64,000 nucleotides of DNA from JAJYRX01 sp041655275 (GCA_041655275.1 JBBAFU010000007.1:62001-126000); one strand, 5' to 3'. Shown: positions 24,822 through 33,751, counted from the first letter of the stretch. A program made the numbers and translations. Notes: a model not told the origin generated them from the sequence alone.

Positions 24822-25178
24822 AATATTGCTTCCTGAAAAATAAGATGTTGATACATCAAGTCAGCCAGCAGGTATCTACACCACCTGGGTGAACTCATTC
24901 TAGCCGCTCAGCTTGTGCTAGTGGCATGAAATTCAACATGAAACGTCAATTTCGGGTTAAAAACAGATAAATTCTGTCATTTCTCACCTTTTCACCATTC
25001 TGTCTACAGGATTTTGTGCCCTGTTTACAACGGTTATCGGGCGGATTGTCATAATTGATCGTCAGCAGACCTTGCGTTGACAATCGCACGGCATGGCACG
25101 TCTAAGCACAGCAAAAAATTATAACAATCAATGTCAATGACGGCAAACGGGCGCTTGACGTGTTGCCCTCTTTCGTCG
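24822..25178. other. non-coding region upstream of flp
   Basis: About 357 bp with no credible gene, clearly AT-richer than its surroundings. It must carry the promoter of the flp-tad operon on the minus strand and the 3' end of the oxidoreductase transcript that comes from the right. I see AT-rich runs (for example AAAAAATTATAA near 25115) and an AGGAAG ribosome site for flp. I see no -35/-10 pair with proper spacing that I would defend. Confidence 0.6.
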
Positions 25179-26486
25179 TCAACGGGCCAGACGGTCAAGC
25201 AGCCCGTACCAGGCAATGCCGGCAGACAGATACAGGCGTTGCAGCCCGTGCAGGGGGATGCGGCCAGGAGCCGTGATGGGGAAGGGAAAGTCGTCATCCG
25301 ATTCCGTGAGGAGCAGCGTGGCCAGATGCTTGCCCATGGCCGTGGCCGCGGCAACGCCGCGCCCGTTGTAGCCCAGGGCAATCGTCAGGCCGGGCGCCGG
25401 CCGGTGCACATGGGGCAGGGCATCGTGGGTGATGGCGATGCGTCCGGCCCAGCGGTATTCGATCGTGAGGGGTGCAAGCTCCGGATACAGATGGTGCAGG
25501 GCCTGCACGATGTGTGAAAAGTCGTCCGCCTTCTCCGGATCATGGAATAGTCCGCGTCCGCCAAGAATGAGCCGTCCTTCGGCATTGCGGCGCAGATAGA
25601 CCATGAGCCGCTGGGCGGTGGAAAGGGTCTGTCCCCGGGGCAGGATGTAGCTAACGGCATCGCCCATGGGGGCCGTGGCCACGATGAAGCTGTTGGCGGC
25701 CAGTACCGTCTGGGCAAGCCCGGGCCACAGGCTGTCACTATAGGCATTGGTGGCCAGTACAACGCGGGAGGCGCTGACCTGAGCACCTGTGGCTGTTTTC
25801 GCGATCCAGTGCGATCCCTGGCGCTCCAGTGCGATGACCGGCGTTTGTTCGTGAACCCGTGCTCCTGCAGCAGTCGCAGCCTGCGCCAGGCCACGGGCGT
25901 AGGACAGCGGCTGCAGGCCGCCTGCACGCAGATCGCGCCAGCCGCCGTGGAATCGTCGCGAGCCTGTCTGGTCGCGTATGGCTGCGGCATCCAGCAGCTC
26001 CACCGGATAACCCAGTGCTTCCCATTGCCGTGCGCGTTTGTGCAGAACAGATACCTGGCGCGCTGCATAGCTGGCCTGTATCCAGCCCTGCCGGACAGGC
26101 TGACAGGCAATGGCGTGCTGGTCGATCAGTCTGAAGACGAGGTCTGCCGATTGTCCGATGGCATGAAGCAGCGGCTCGGCCCGTGTGCCCAGCATTTTCT
26201 TCACTACATCAGGGTCATGACGCAGGCTGGGATTGACCTGTCCGCCGTTGCGACCAGACGCGCCCCAGCCTGCGGTATGCGCTTCGAGCACGCAGCTCTG
26301 TACACCCTGTTCGGCAAGATGCAGGGCGGTCGACAGACCGGTAAAGCCGGCGCCGACGATGAGCACATCGGTCTGTCTGGATTCCGTCAGCGGCGGATGG
26401 CCCGGTGTGTTGATGGCGTCTGCCTTCCAGAGAGACGATGCATCGGGATGTCCGGTAATGGGTCTGGTGCGTGACATGGGAATCAT
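25179..26486 (-). CDS. FAD-dependent oxidoreductase, gamma-glutamylputrescine-oxidase-like
   Basis: A 435-residue DAO-superfamily flavoenzyme. The Rossmann dinucleotide motif is DVLIVGAGFTGLSTALHLAE (residues ~40-59), followed by GWGASGRNGGQVNPS, a pattern of PuuB and related amine oxidases. The C-terminal FAD-contacting segment is ALGYNGRGVAAATAMGKHLA. Such enzymes oxidise a C-N bond and yield an aldehyde or imine plus H2O2. It is the last gene of the transporter/CoA-ligase unit. The ATG at 26486 overlaps the ligase stop by 4 nt; an internal ATG at 26477 is also possible. Confidence 0.82.
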   Translation of the reverse strand: MIPMSRTRPITGHPDASSLWKADAINTPGHPPLTESRQTDVLIVGAGFTGLSTALHLAEQGVQSCVLEAHTAGWGASGRNGGQVNPSLRHDPDVVKKMLGTRAEPLLHAIGQSADLVFRLIDQHAIACQPVRQGWIQASYAARQVSVLHKRARQWEALGYPVELLDAAAIRDQTGSRRFHGGWRDLRAGGLQPLSYARGLAQAATAAGARVHEQTPVIALERQGSHWIAKTATGAQVSASRVVLATNAYSDSLWPGLAQTVLAANSFIVATAPMGDAVSYILPRGQTLSTAQRLMVYLRRNAEGRLILGGRGLFHDPEKADDFSHIVQALHHLYPELAPLTIEYRWAGRIAITHDALPHVHRPAPGLTIALGYNGRGVAAATAMGKHLATLLLTESDDDFPFPITAPGRIPLHGLQRLYLSAGIAWYGLLDRLAR

Positions 26487-28138
26487 CCTTGGGCAGGTAC
26501 TTGCAGCCGGTCATAGGTCGGCAGCGGGTGCTCGGCCTCCTGCTCGCGCAGCTCGGGCTTGCGGATCTTGCGGCTGGGTGTACGCGGGAATTCGCTCACA
26601 TAGCTGATATAGCGGGGAACCTTGAAAGCGGCGAGCAGCCGGGCGCAGTGCGCAACAATGGCGTCGGGCGGGCATTCCTCCGGCGTGACACCGTCACACA
26701 GAAGAATATAGGCTTTGACTTCCTCGCCACGCCGGGCGTCGGGAACCCCCAGCACGGCGGCTTCTGCAATGCCGTCCATCTGGCACAGCGTTGCTTCCAC
26801 TTCTCTTGCGGCGATGTTTTCACCCGAACGCTTGATCATGTCCTTGGAGCGCCCCACAAGGTAATAGAAACCCTCGCTGCTGCGATAGAAGATGTCGCCG
26901 GTACGAAACCAGCCGCCGTCGAACAAGTGTGCATTTTCGTCCGGGCGCTTGTAGTAGCCCCAGAGCAGGGCGCGGCCCGATACGAGCAGCTCGCCGGTTT
27001 CACCATCCCGGGCCTCGCGCTGATCTTCAGTGACGATGCGAAACTGGCGCCCGGGTCCGGGCAGGCCACAGGTCTTGTCCATGGCATGTGTTTCGGCCGC
27101 ATTCGGCACGAGCAGGGCAAGCCCGATTTCCGTCATGCCGTAACCTTCGCGCGCCAGTGCGGTGAATCTTTGCCTGAACGCCTGGCGTGAAGCGTGGCTC
27201 CAGCCGTAGATGCTGGCGTATTGCAAGGGCAATCGGGCATCCTGTGCCGACGGTGCCCGGGCCTTCAGGGCAGCTTCCGGGAAAATGCAATGATGGATCT
27301 GGTAGCGTTCTATCCAGTCGTAGAATGCGCTCAGGTGCATCTTCTGTGCGATATAGGCGCATCCGCCCAGCCGCAGCGCAAGCAGGAATAGCCACATCCC
27401 GTCCATATAGAAAAATGGCTGCCAGACCAGTACGTTGCGGACGGTACCCGGCGCGAGATGGGACACGGCCGCAAACTCGGTGAGCCACAGCCAGTAGTCG
27501 TGGCTGAGCATACAGCCCTTGGGAAAACCTGTGGTACCTGAGGTGTACTGAATGTTCAGCAGGTCATCGCGGCCTACGGCGGAAGGTGGAACGAAAGAGA
27601 TTTCCCCGTCGCGCAGCAGTGCTTCCCAGTGCTGTCCGCAGGCTGGATCGCCGCCCTGGACAATGACATTGTGAGGCGCAAGCAGGCTGAGCTTTTCCTC
27701 GATTTCGCGAAAGACGGCCAGGTGCGCTTGCGCCACGATGAAGAACTGTGCGTCAGAATCCTCGAGTACAAAATGCAGGTCATTGAGACGATAGGCGGTG
27801 TTGACCGGCACGATGACGGCGCCGATGCGCGCCAGTGCCACCCAAGTCACCATGTAGGCCGGAGTATTGCCCAGCATGACTGCCACGTGGGTGCCTTTGC
27901 GTACGCCCTTGCGGACCAGGCTGGAGGCAAGGCGGTCAGCCTGCTCATCAAGCTGCGCGTAGCTCAGGCTGACGTCCTCCTCAAACCAGACGCCGGCTGT
28001 CTGTGTCCCGTAGCGCTCGGCGGCCTGACGGATGAACGCACCCAGTGTGGCGGGAATGTCTGCCTGTTCCACCTGTTCGAGAAGCTGGTGCATGGCCTGT
28101 CTGGCTTGTGCATCAGCGGAAGCGGAGCTTGTCGGCAT
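26483..28138 (-). CDS. AMP-dependent acyl-CoA synthetase/ligase
   Basis: A 551-residue ANL-superfamily enzyme that activates a carboxylate through an acyl-AMP and transfers it to CoA. The P-loop motif is IQYTSGTTGFPKGCMLSHDY. Others are GYGMTEIG (A5), the hinge region YLVGRSKDMIKRSGENIAAR and the C-terminal catalytic Lys motif RTPSRKIRKPEL. The substrate is unknown; CaiC-like carnitine/crotonobetaine ligases and medium-chain ligases are both within reach. ATG 28138 has GAGGG upstream; the longer frame extends into the crotonase gene. Confidence 0.88.
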   Translation of the reverse strand: MPTSSASADAQARQAMHQLLEQVEQADIPATLGAFIRQAAERYGTQTAGVWFEEDVSLSYAQLDEQADRLASSLVRKGVRKGTHVAVMLGNTPAYMVTWVALARIGAVIVPVNTAYRLNDLHFVLEDSDAQFFIVAQAHLAVFREIEEKLSLLAPHNVIVQGGDPACGQHWEALLRDGEISFVPPSAVGRDDLLNIQYTSGTTGFPKGCMLSHDYWLWLTEFAAVSHLAPGTVRNVLVWQPFFYMDGMWLFLLALRLGGCAYIAQKMHLSAFYDWIERYQIHHCIFPEAALKARAPSAQDARLPLQYASIYGWSHASRQAFRQRFTALAREGYGMTEIGLALLVPNAAETHAMDKTCGLPGPGRQFRIVTEDQREARDGETGELLVSGRALLWGYYKRPDENAHLFDGGWFRTGDIFYRSSEGFYYLVGRSKDMIKRSGENIAAREVEATLCQMDGIAEAAVLGVPDARRGEEVKAYILLCDGVTPEECPPDAIVAHCARLLAAFKVPRYISYVSEFPRTPSRKIRKPELREQEAEHPLPTYDRLQVPAQG

Positions 28139-28148
28139 GGGAGCGCCC

Positions 28149-28937
28149 TCAGTTCGCCAGAGGAAGTGGTTTGTTGTCGGGATCGAGCAGATAGGTGGCA
28201 CGCTGCAGGCGATACAGGTGTGTTGTCCAGGCTGTCGCTTCGCGCCGGCTCATCTCCAGCCCTTTCTGGAAGGCCTCCATCTCTACCCGGACCGCAAGCG
28301 GCGGGTGGCGGGCAATCAGGCCTGCGATCTCGAAGGCGCGCTCCATGAGCTGGCCCTGGTCTTCGACAATTTCATTGATCAGGTCGTGCTTCAGGGCGGT
28401 CTGTGCATCCAGGGGTTCACCGGTCAGCAGCATGGACATGGCGACCACCCTGGGCAGATGCCGGCCGACCTGTGCCAACCCGCCGGCACCGCCCATGCCG
28501 TAGGCAATTTCAGGAAAGCCGAAACGGGCCGAGGCCACCGCGATGCGGATGTCCGTGTGCGTGAGCAGATAGAACAGCCCCATGCCCATGGCAGGACCGT
28601 TGACTGCCGCCACAATGGGTTTGTAGCGATCCATCAGTGCGGTTTCACGCTCCCAGCCCGGGCGGCGATCGTCCTGCAGTGCCCGGGACGGCACGAAATG
28701 CGTTTCCAGATCGGCCTGCAGCGAGCCTCTACCCCAGGGGTGCTTGATGTCATCGCCTGCACAGAACGCCGCCTCACCCTTTCCGGTCAGAATGCCGACA
28801 TGAACGCTTGAATCGGCCAGAAAGGATTGCAGGTGGTCATGAAACTCCTTGTGCATCGTGGGAGTGAAGGCATTGACTTTCGGGTTGTCAATGGTGAACA
28901 CGGCGATGCTGCCGTGCCGCTCATAGTGAACAGCCAT
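28149..28937 (-). CDS. crotonase-fold protein (enoyl-CoA hydratase/isomerase family)
   Basis: A 262-residue crotonase-superfamily protein. The oxyanion-hole and CoA site is AFCAGDDIK (57-65), with the second oxyanion glycine in VNGPAMGMGLFY. The Glu in FGFPEIAYGMGGAGG (Glu143) corresponds to one catalytic Glu of enoyl-CoA hydratase. The other catalytic Glu, expected near residues 121-123, is absent (LFY), so simple hydration is unlikely and an isomerase, dehydratase or hydrolase role is more plausible. It lies 10 nt before the CoA ligase and probably acts on its product. Confidence 0.8.
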   Translation of the reverse strand: MAVHYERHGSIAVFTIDNPKVNAFTPTMHKEFHDHLQSFLADSSVHVGILTGKGEAAFCAGDDIKHPWGRGSLQADLETHFVPSRALQDDRRPGWERETALMDRYKPIVAAVNGPAMGMGLFYLLTHTDIRIAVASARFGFPEIAYGMGGAGGLAQVGRHLPRVVAMSMLLTGEPLDAQTALKHDLINEIVEDQGQLMERAFEIAGLIARHPPLAVRVEMEAFQKGLEMSRREATAWTTHLYRLQRATYLLDPDNKPLPLAN

Positions 28938-28974
28938 GGAGGCTCCTGGTGAAAGAAAGGAAGAATGGAAGCAG

Positions 28975-29781
28975 TCATCGGGAAGGGCCGGTGTTCAGGC
29001 GTCGGCGCAGCAGTTCTGCCGCTGCGATGGCGACGCTGGATGCAATGATGAGCAGGCTGGACACGGCGGCGACTGTGGGTTCGAGGTCCAGCCGGACATC
29101 GGCCCAGATCTTCATGGGCAGGGTTTCCTTGCTGGAAAGCAGAAACTCCGCGATGATCAGTTCATCGAAAGACACGAAAAAGCATAGCGTGGCGCCGGCC
29201 ATGATGGCGGGAAGCAGGCTGGGCAGCGTCGCCGAGACGAAGGCGCGCACCGGTCCGGCGCCAAGCACGCGCGCGGCCCGTTCGATGTTTAAATCCACTT
29301 TCTTCAGGGCGGCGCCCACAATGAGGACGATGAAAGGCATGGTCACGGCGGCATGCGCGCCTGCGACAATGTATTCATTGTCGGCAAAGCCTGTTTTCAC
29401 GGCCAGGACGAACACGCCCACCGCCAGAAAAATATGCGGGATGATGAGGGGTGAGCTGATAAAGTAGAAGAGGGCGGATTTACCCCGCCAGACGCCGCGC
29501 TCCAGAGCCACAGCGGCGAGCGTGCCGGCAAAGGTCGCCAGGATACAGGCGATGATGGAAATCTTCAGTGACAGCTGAGTTGCATTGAGCCAGGCATCAC
29601 TGGCGAAAAAAGCCCGGTACCAACGCAGCCCCCATTCTTTCGGGGGAAATTGCAGCAATTCACCTGCGGTGAGCGAGATGGGCAGCACCACGAATATCGG
29701 CAGCAGCAGAAAGAGAATCGCAAGCCAGAAGTAAAGAGGCAGGACAAACTGTTTTCTCAGATAGCGCGGGGTGGTATTCAT
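28975..29781 (-). CDS. ABC transporter permease, PotC-like
   Basis: A 268-residue inner-membrane permease with six hydrophobic helices and the EAA-type loop (ERAARVLGAGPVRAFVSATL, P-x-x-P) that contacts the ATPase. It belongs to the spermidine/putrescine-type (PotC/YdcV) branch. It is paired with the PotB-like permease 5 nt upstream and with the binding protein and ATPase genes further upstream. Confidence 0.88.
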   Translation of the reverse strand: MNTTPRYLRKQFVLPLYFWLAILFLLLPIFVVLPISLTAGELLQFPPKEWGLRWYRAFFASDAWLNATQLSLKISIIACILATFAGTLAAVALERGVWRGKSALFYFISSPLIIPHIFLAVGVFVLAVKTGFADNEYIVAGAHAAVTMPFIVLIVGAALKKVDLNIERAARVLGAGPVRAFVSATLPSLLPAIMAGATLCFFVSFDELIIAEFLLSSKETLPMKIWADVRLDLEPTVAAVSSLLIIASSVAIAAAELLRRRLNTGPSR

Positions 29782-29786
29782 GGCGT

Positions 29787-30626
29787 CTAGCTCATCCAGT
29801 GTGCAAGGGCGCGTCCCAGCCCTTTGATCACGGTCACAATCAGCAGGGTGGCTGCAAGCATGACCACGGCAATCGCGGCCGCAAGACCCCAGTTCAACTG
29901 CTGGACATGTTGCATGATCAGATTGCCCAGCATCAAATCCCTGCGCCCGCCAACCAGAGCCGGAGTGATGAAGAATCCCATCGACAGCATGAAGACCAGT
30001 GCCGTGCCGGTAATCGTGCCGTCCAGGCTCAGTGGCAGGAAAATGCGTCGCAGCGCCTGAAAGCGGGAGGCTCCGCAGATGCGTGCGGCCTTGACCAGTC
30101 CCATGTCGATCTCGGTCATTGCGGAATAGCTGGCAATGATTTGTACGGGAAGCAGAATCTGGACCATCGCCACATAGACGGCACCAGAGGTGTATAGCAG
30201 GCGTAGCGGCGAGTCCACCAGTGCCACACCCATGAGGAGGGAATTGACGATGCCGTCACGCCCCAGCAGGACCATCCACGCATAGGAGCGGATAAGCACG
30301 CTCATCCAGAGTGGCACCAGGATGAGCAGGAGCAGTTTTATCTGGATGGATTTTGGACGGCTGTTGATGTAATAGGCGACGGGATATCCGATGAAGGTGC
30401 CCAGCAATGCCACGACCAGCGAAATCTGTACGGTATTGATGAATACTCGTACATAGGCCGGTGCCGACGTGGCCTTGCTCACATGCTGCAGCGTGAAATC
30501 CGGGTCGAAGAAGCTGACACGAATGACATCCAGGTTTGGCAGCAGGAAGAAGACGATCAGCAGAAGCATGGCCGGGGCAAGCAGCAAGGCATTGCCCCGG
30601 AAGCCGGAATGACGCTTGAAAGGCAT
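29787..30626 (-). CDS. ABC transporter permease, PotB-like
   Basis: A 279-residue permease with six helices (first LLLAPAMLLLIVFFLLPNLD) and the cytoplasmic loop VKAARICGASRFQALRRIFL. It forms the heterodimeric channel with the PotC-like protein. GAGGAT precedes the ATG, and 19 nt separate it from the binding-protein gene. Confidence 0.88.
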   Translation of the reverse strand: MPFKRHSGFRGNALLLAPAMLLLIVFFLLPNLDVIRVSFFDPDFTLQHVSKATSAPAYVRVFINTVQISLVVALLGTFIGYPVAYYINSRPKSIQIKLLLLILVPLWMSVLIRSYAWMVLLGRDGIVNSLLMGVALVDSPLRLLYTSGAVYVAMVQILLPVQIIASYSAMTEIDMGLVKAARICGASRFQALRRIFLPLSLDGTITGTALVFMLSMGFFITPALVGGRRDLMLGNLIMQHVQQLNWGLAAAIAVVMLAATLLIVTVIKGLGRALAHWMS

Positions 30627-30645
30627 TCTCGGATATCCTCGCGGG

Positions 30646-31716
30646 TCAGTTCAGCATCCACTCATTCCAGCGTTCCTGGATGTCATCCAGGTGCTTTCGC
30701 CAGAATTCATCGTCCGACACGAATTGCACTTCGACGTTCTGGGGCGAGGCTGGCAGCGACGATGCCATTTCGGCCGGGAGCTTGTCCATCAGCCCGGGGG
30801 CGAAGTTGGGATACGGGATCAGATCGACATACTGTCTTTCCAGATCCGCATCCAGGATGCGCAGCCGGATATATTGCTCTGCGAGCGCCTTGTTCTTCGC
30901 ACCCTTGGGGATGCCCATGTAGCCCAGCATCAGTGCGCCGCCATTCCAGACGATTTCGGCAGGCACACCATCATTGACCAGCTTGGCTACCCGACCGTTG
31001 AATGTGGTGGTGTAATCCACCTCGCCGTCTGCAAGCAGCTGGACGGATTGTGCGCCGTTTTCCCACCACACAGGGATGTGCGATTTGATTTCATCCAGCT
31101 TGCTGAAGGCGCGGTCAACTCCCTCACTGGTGGCCAGAACCTTGTAGATATCGTCTTTCCCGACCCCATCCGCCAGTAGCGCGTATTCGAGGTTCTCCTG
31201 CGGACGTGCGCGCAATGATCGCGGTCCGGGGAAGGTTTCCACATCCCAGAAGTCTTTCCAGGACGTCATCTTCTTGCCTTCGGGGTTCTTGGCCGTATTC
31301 TGGACCAGCACCGTGGAGTAGGTGCCCCAGACCACGCCGTACTCCGCGCGTGCAATTTCAGGTAGCTGGTTTTCCGGATCAATCACGGAATAATCGAGTG
31401 GTTCGAGCAAGCCCTTATCGACTGCAAGAGGCAGCTTGCCGCCGGAAAGCTCGGCAACATCCCAACTGGTGTTGCCGATCTTGACCATGGATTCAAGCTG
31501 GGCCAACAGGGCGAGTTCACTGGCTTTGAGTTCAACCTTGGCGCCGGTGGCTTTTTCGAATGCCGCAATGAAAGTCTGCTTCTCGGCGTCTGCGACGGAA
31601 CCGCCTGACCAGGCGATGGTCAGCGTGTTTGCCAGCGCTGCAGGTGTCGCTGTCATGAGCCCAAGTGCGATGGTTGTCGCGGTGAGCAGGCTGCGAACGG
31701 GCGCAAATGTTTTCAT
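30646..31716 (-). CDS. periplasmic substrate-binding protein, PotD/PotF-like
   Basis: A 356-residue exported protein. The Sec signal peptide (LLTATTIALGLMTATPAALA) precedes the mature part, which begins NTLTIAWSGGSVADAEKQTF. Family features include KMTSWKDFWDVETFPGPRSL and DGEVDYTTTFNGR. This family binds polyamines and also related organic cations or amino-acid-like solutes, so the ligand is open. GGAGGG precedes the ATG. Confidence 0.87.
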   Translation of the reverse strand: MKTFAPVRSLLTATTIALGLMTATPAALANTLTIAWSGGSVADAEKQTFIAAFEKATGAKVELKASELALLAQLESMVKIGNTSWDVAELSGGKLPLAVDKGLLEPLDYSVIDPENQLPEIARAEYGVVWGTYSTVLVQNTAKNPEGKKMTSWKDFWDVETFPGPRSLRARPQENLEYALLADGVGKDDIYKVLATSEGVDRAFSKLDEIKSHIPVWWENGAQSVQLLADGEVDYTTTFNGRVAKLVNDGVPAEIVWNGGALMLGYMGIPKGAKNKALAEQYIRLRILDADLERQYVDLIPYPNFAPGLMDKLPAEMASSLPASPQNVEVQFVSDDEFWRKHLDDIQERWNEWMLN

Positions 31717-31743
31717 GGTGATCCCTCCATTGGTAGGGGTTTG

Positions 31744-32829
31744 TCAATCCCGGACAGCAAGTGCATCCGAGAATCTGAACTGCAAATCAATCTGATCGTG
31801 CATGGCCGGGGGCGCCACATTCGACGCCCGATGCTCCTGGACGAGCACCACCGTCCCGCCGGGAGTACGTACCCCGTACTGGATGAGATTGCCCAGGAAC
31901 AGCACTTCACAGACGGTGCCGGAAAATGCGACGGCATCGTCCGTATTGCCCTGTGTGCGTGAGATTTTTTCAGGTCGTACACTCAGCCAGCGGGCGTCGG
32001 TAGAGCTGGCTGCGATAGTGGGCACAGCGCTGCCGGTCTCCCGAATGTGTGCCTGGCCGTTCGTTCCGGTTTCAATCTGGAAAATATTGGTCTTGCCGAT
32101 GAATTCAGCGACATAGCGGGAGTTTGGATGGTCATAGATCCGGTCGGGCGTGTCGACCTGGCAGATTCTGCCGTTGTTCATGACCGCCACACGATCGGAG
32201 AGCACCAGAGCTTCTTCCTGATCATGCGTGACAAAAATGATGGTGCATCCCAGGGCGGCGTGATATTGCCTGATCTCCAGCTGCATGGCCTGGCGCAGCT
32301 TCAGGTCCAGAGCGCTGAGCGGTTCGTCCATCAGCAGGACGGGCGGCTCAAATACCACTGCGCGGGCGAAGGCCACGCGCTGCTGCTGTCCGCCCGATAA
32401 TTCCCTGGGCATGCGGCCTGCGAGATCGGAAAGCTGCACCATGCCCAGAACTTCTTCGACCTTGCGCTTTGTCTCGCTGGCAGGTGTCTTGCGCAAGCGC
32501 AGCGGGAAGGCGACGTTGTCGTAGACATTCATATGCGGAAACAGGGTATAGCTTTGAAACACCATGCCGAGCTGACGCTGTTCCGGTGGCAGCTCGAGGA
32601 TGGATTGCCGGCCGACCAGGATGCGGCCGCTATCGGGCGGAACGAAGCCGGCAAGCGCGTTGAGTGCAGTCGTCTTGCCGGAGCCGCTGGGGCCCAATAG
32701 CGTCATGAACTCGCCCGCGTGTATTTCCAGAGAGAAATTATCCAGTGCTGCCGTGGCACCGTAACGCTTGGTCAATCCGTCGAAGACGATGCCGGCGCCG
32801 CTTGCTGGACGGGCGTGGTCTGAAACCAT
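31744..32829 (-). CDS. ABC transporter ATPase, PotA-like
   Basis: A 361-residue ABC ATPase. Walker A is LLGPSGSGKTTALNALAG, then the Q-loop QLGMVFQSYTLFPHMNV, the signature ELSGGQQQRVAFARAVV and Walker B PPVLLMDEPLSALDLKLRQ. The C-terminal ~110 residues form a TOBE-type regulatory domain (RWLSVRPEKI). ATG 32829 is preferred over an upstream TTG because AGGAA sits 8-9 nt before it and the TTG lies in the operator-like repeat. It is the first gene of the minus-strand unit and is divergent from the TetR gene. Confidence 0.9.
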   Translation of the reverse strand: MVSDHARPASGAGIVFDGLTKRYGATAALDNFSLEIHAGEFMTLLGPSGSGKTTALNALAGFVPPDSGRILVGRQSILELPPEQRQLGMVFQSYTLFPHMNVYDNVAFPLRLRKTPASETKRKVEEVLGMVQLSDLAGRMPRELSGGQQQRVAFARAVVFEPPVLLMDEPLSALDLKLRQAMQLEIRQYHAALGCTIIFVTHDQEEALVLSDRVAVMNNGRICQVDTPDRIYDHPNSRYVAEFIGKTNIFQIETGTNGQAHIRETGSAVPTIAASSTDARWLSVRPEKISRTQGNTDDAVAFSGTVCEVLFLGNLIQYGVRTPGGTVVLVQEHRASNVAPPAMHDQIDLQFRFSDALAVRD

Positions 32830-32846
32830 CCTTTTTTTCCTGAACA

Positions 32847-32876
32847 ATAAATGACACTGGCATCATTGTCATTTAT
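32847..32876. promoter_or_regulatory. 30-bp perfect inverted repeat, probable TetR operator
   Basis: ATAAATGACA-N10-TGTCATTTAT: arms of 10 bp, perfectly matched, in the 133-bp space between the PotA-like and TetR genes. In the potA direction a plausible promoter (TTGATC-N17-AATGAT) has its -10 inside the repeat. A TetR dimer bound here would repress the transporter operon and perhaps itself. The repeat is seen directly; its function is inferred. Confidence 0.75.
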
Positions 32877-32962
32877 GTATACTGGATCAACCTATAGGGG
32901 ATTTCCATAGTACGTCCCGATACGCTGTCCGGTTCGGTTGGGCGAAAGTACACTGCCACACG

Positions 32963-33730
32963 ATGATTGAAGAAGAAATCCACGGAATACATCTGCCAAG
33001 CCTGCTGCAATCCTGGGCAGACCGCTGCGAGCACAAGCAGAAACGCGTGCGCACGCGTCGTCGTCTGCTGGCCGCTTCTGCTGCAGTGATGGAGCAGGCG
33101 GGGTATGAGGGGCTTACAGTCGATGCCATTGTCCGCCATGCGCGAGTGGCGCGGGGGACGTTTTATCTGTATTTCAGCGATCGTTCGATCGCGGCCATAG
33201 AGGTCATGCGCGCGTTTGCAGCCATGATGCGCAAGCATCGCCCGCGGGGCGGCGCACGGCTTTCTGCAGTGCAGTCAATCTACCGGATCAACCTGTTCTA
33301 CAGCCTGAGCTATTCCCGCAACAGCCGGCTGCTTGCCGGGCGGGAGTCATTGATGCGCGATTGCCCCGAGCTGGTTGTTCGCCGCGACGCTATCAATACC
33401 TACTGGGCACGTCTTGTACTCAAGGACCTGCATCGGCGTTGCGATGTTTCGATGGAGCGTCTTCGGCTGCCTCAGGCCGAGTTGGCCATTCGTGCCGTCT
33501 TGTCAATGGCGGATGAGTTTCTGCGCGAAATCTACGTCTACCAGAGTCCCAACCTGGTGCAACTGGCACAGAATCCACATGAAGTCGCACTGGTATTGAC
33601 CCAGGTGTGGCACCGGGCAGTATTCGGTCAGGATCCTGATGGCTGGGACCCGGTTCAGGGCTTACCCATGACGGGAGATGTTTGCATGGGTAGTGTGAAC
33701 AGCATCCTGCTGGCCGGTGCGGATGGCTGA
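32963..33730 (+). CDS. TetR/AcrR-family transcriptional regulator
   Basis: A 255-residue regulator. The N-terminal helix-turn-helix (residues ~30-75: RRRLLAASAAVMEQAGYEGL, then VDAIVRHARVARGTFYLYFS) is typical of TetR. The ~170-residue C-terminal ligand-binding and dimer part is not recognisable to subfamily. It is transcribed divergently from the ABC/CoA-ligase operon, with the perfect inverted repeat between. It probably senses a substrate or CoA intermediate of that pathway. Confidence 0.88.
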   Translation: MIEEEIHGIHLPSLLQSWADRCEHKQKRVRTRRRLLAASAAVMEQAGYEGLTVDAIVRHARVARGTFYLYFSDRSIAAIEVMRAFAAMMRKHRPRGGARLSAVQSIYRINLFYSLSYSRNSRLLAGRESLMRDCPELVVRRDAINTYWARLVLKDLHRRCDVSMERLRLPQAELAIRAVLSMADEFLREIYVYQSPNLVQLAQNPHEVALVLTQVWHRAVFGQDPDGWDPVQGLPMTGDVCMGSVNSILLAGADG

Positions 33731-33751
33731 GTTCCACTCGCGTCTGGTTCG

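Noticed and set aside
24848..24859. TTGATACATCAA as a possible FNR box upstream of flp
   Set aside because: The half-sites are right, but the spacer is 2 bp instead of the 4 bp needed for an FNR dimer.
25093..25108. TGGCACG on the plus strand as a sigma-54 -24 element
   Set aside because: The GC of the -12 element is one base too close (GG-N9-GC), and the site points away from flp toward the 3' end of the oxidoreductase gene.
25115..25140. TTGACA and TATAAT near each other on the minus strand as a flp promoter
   Set aside because: The hexamers are only about 8 bp apart, too short for a sigma-70 promoter; they lie about 300 bp from flp.
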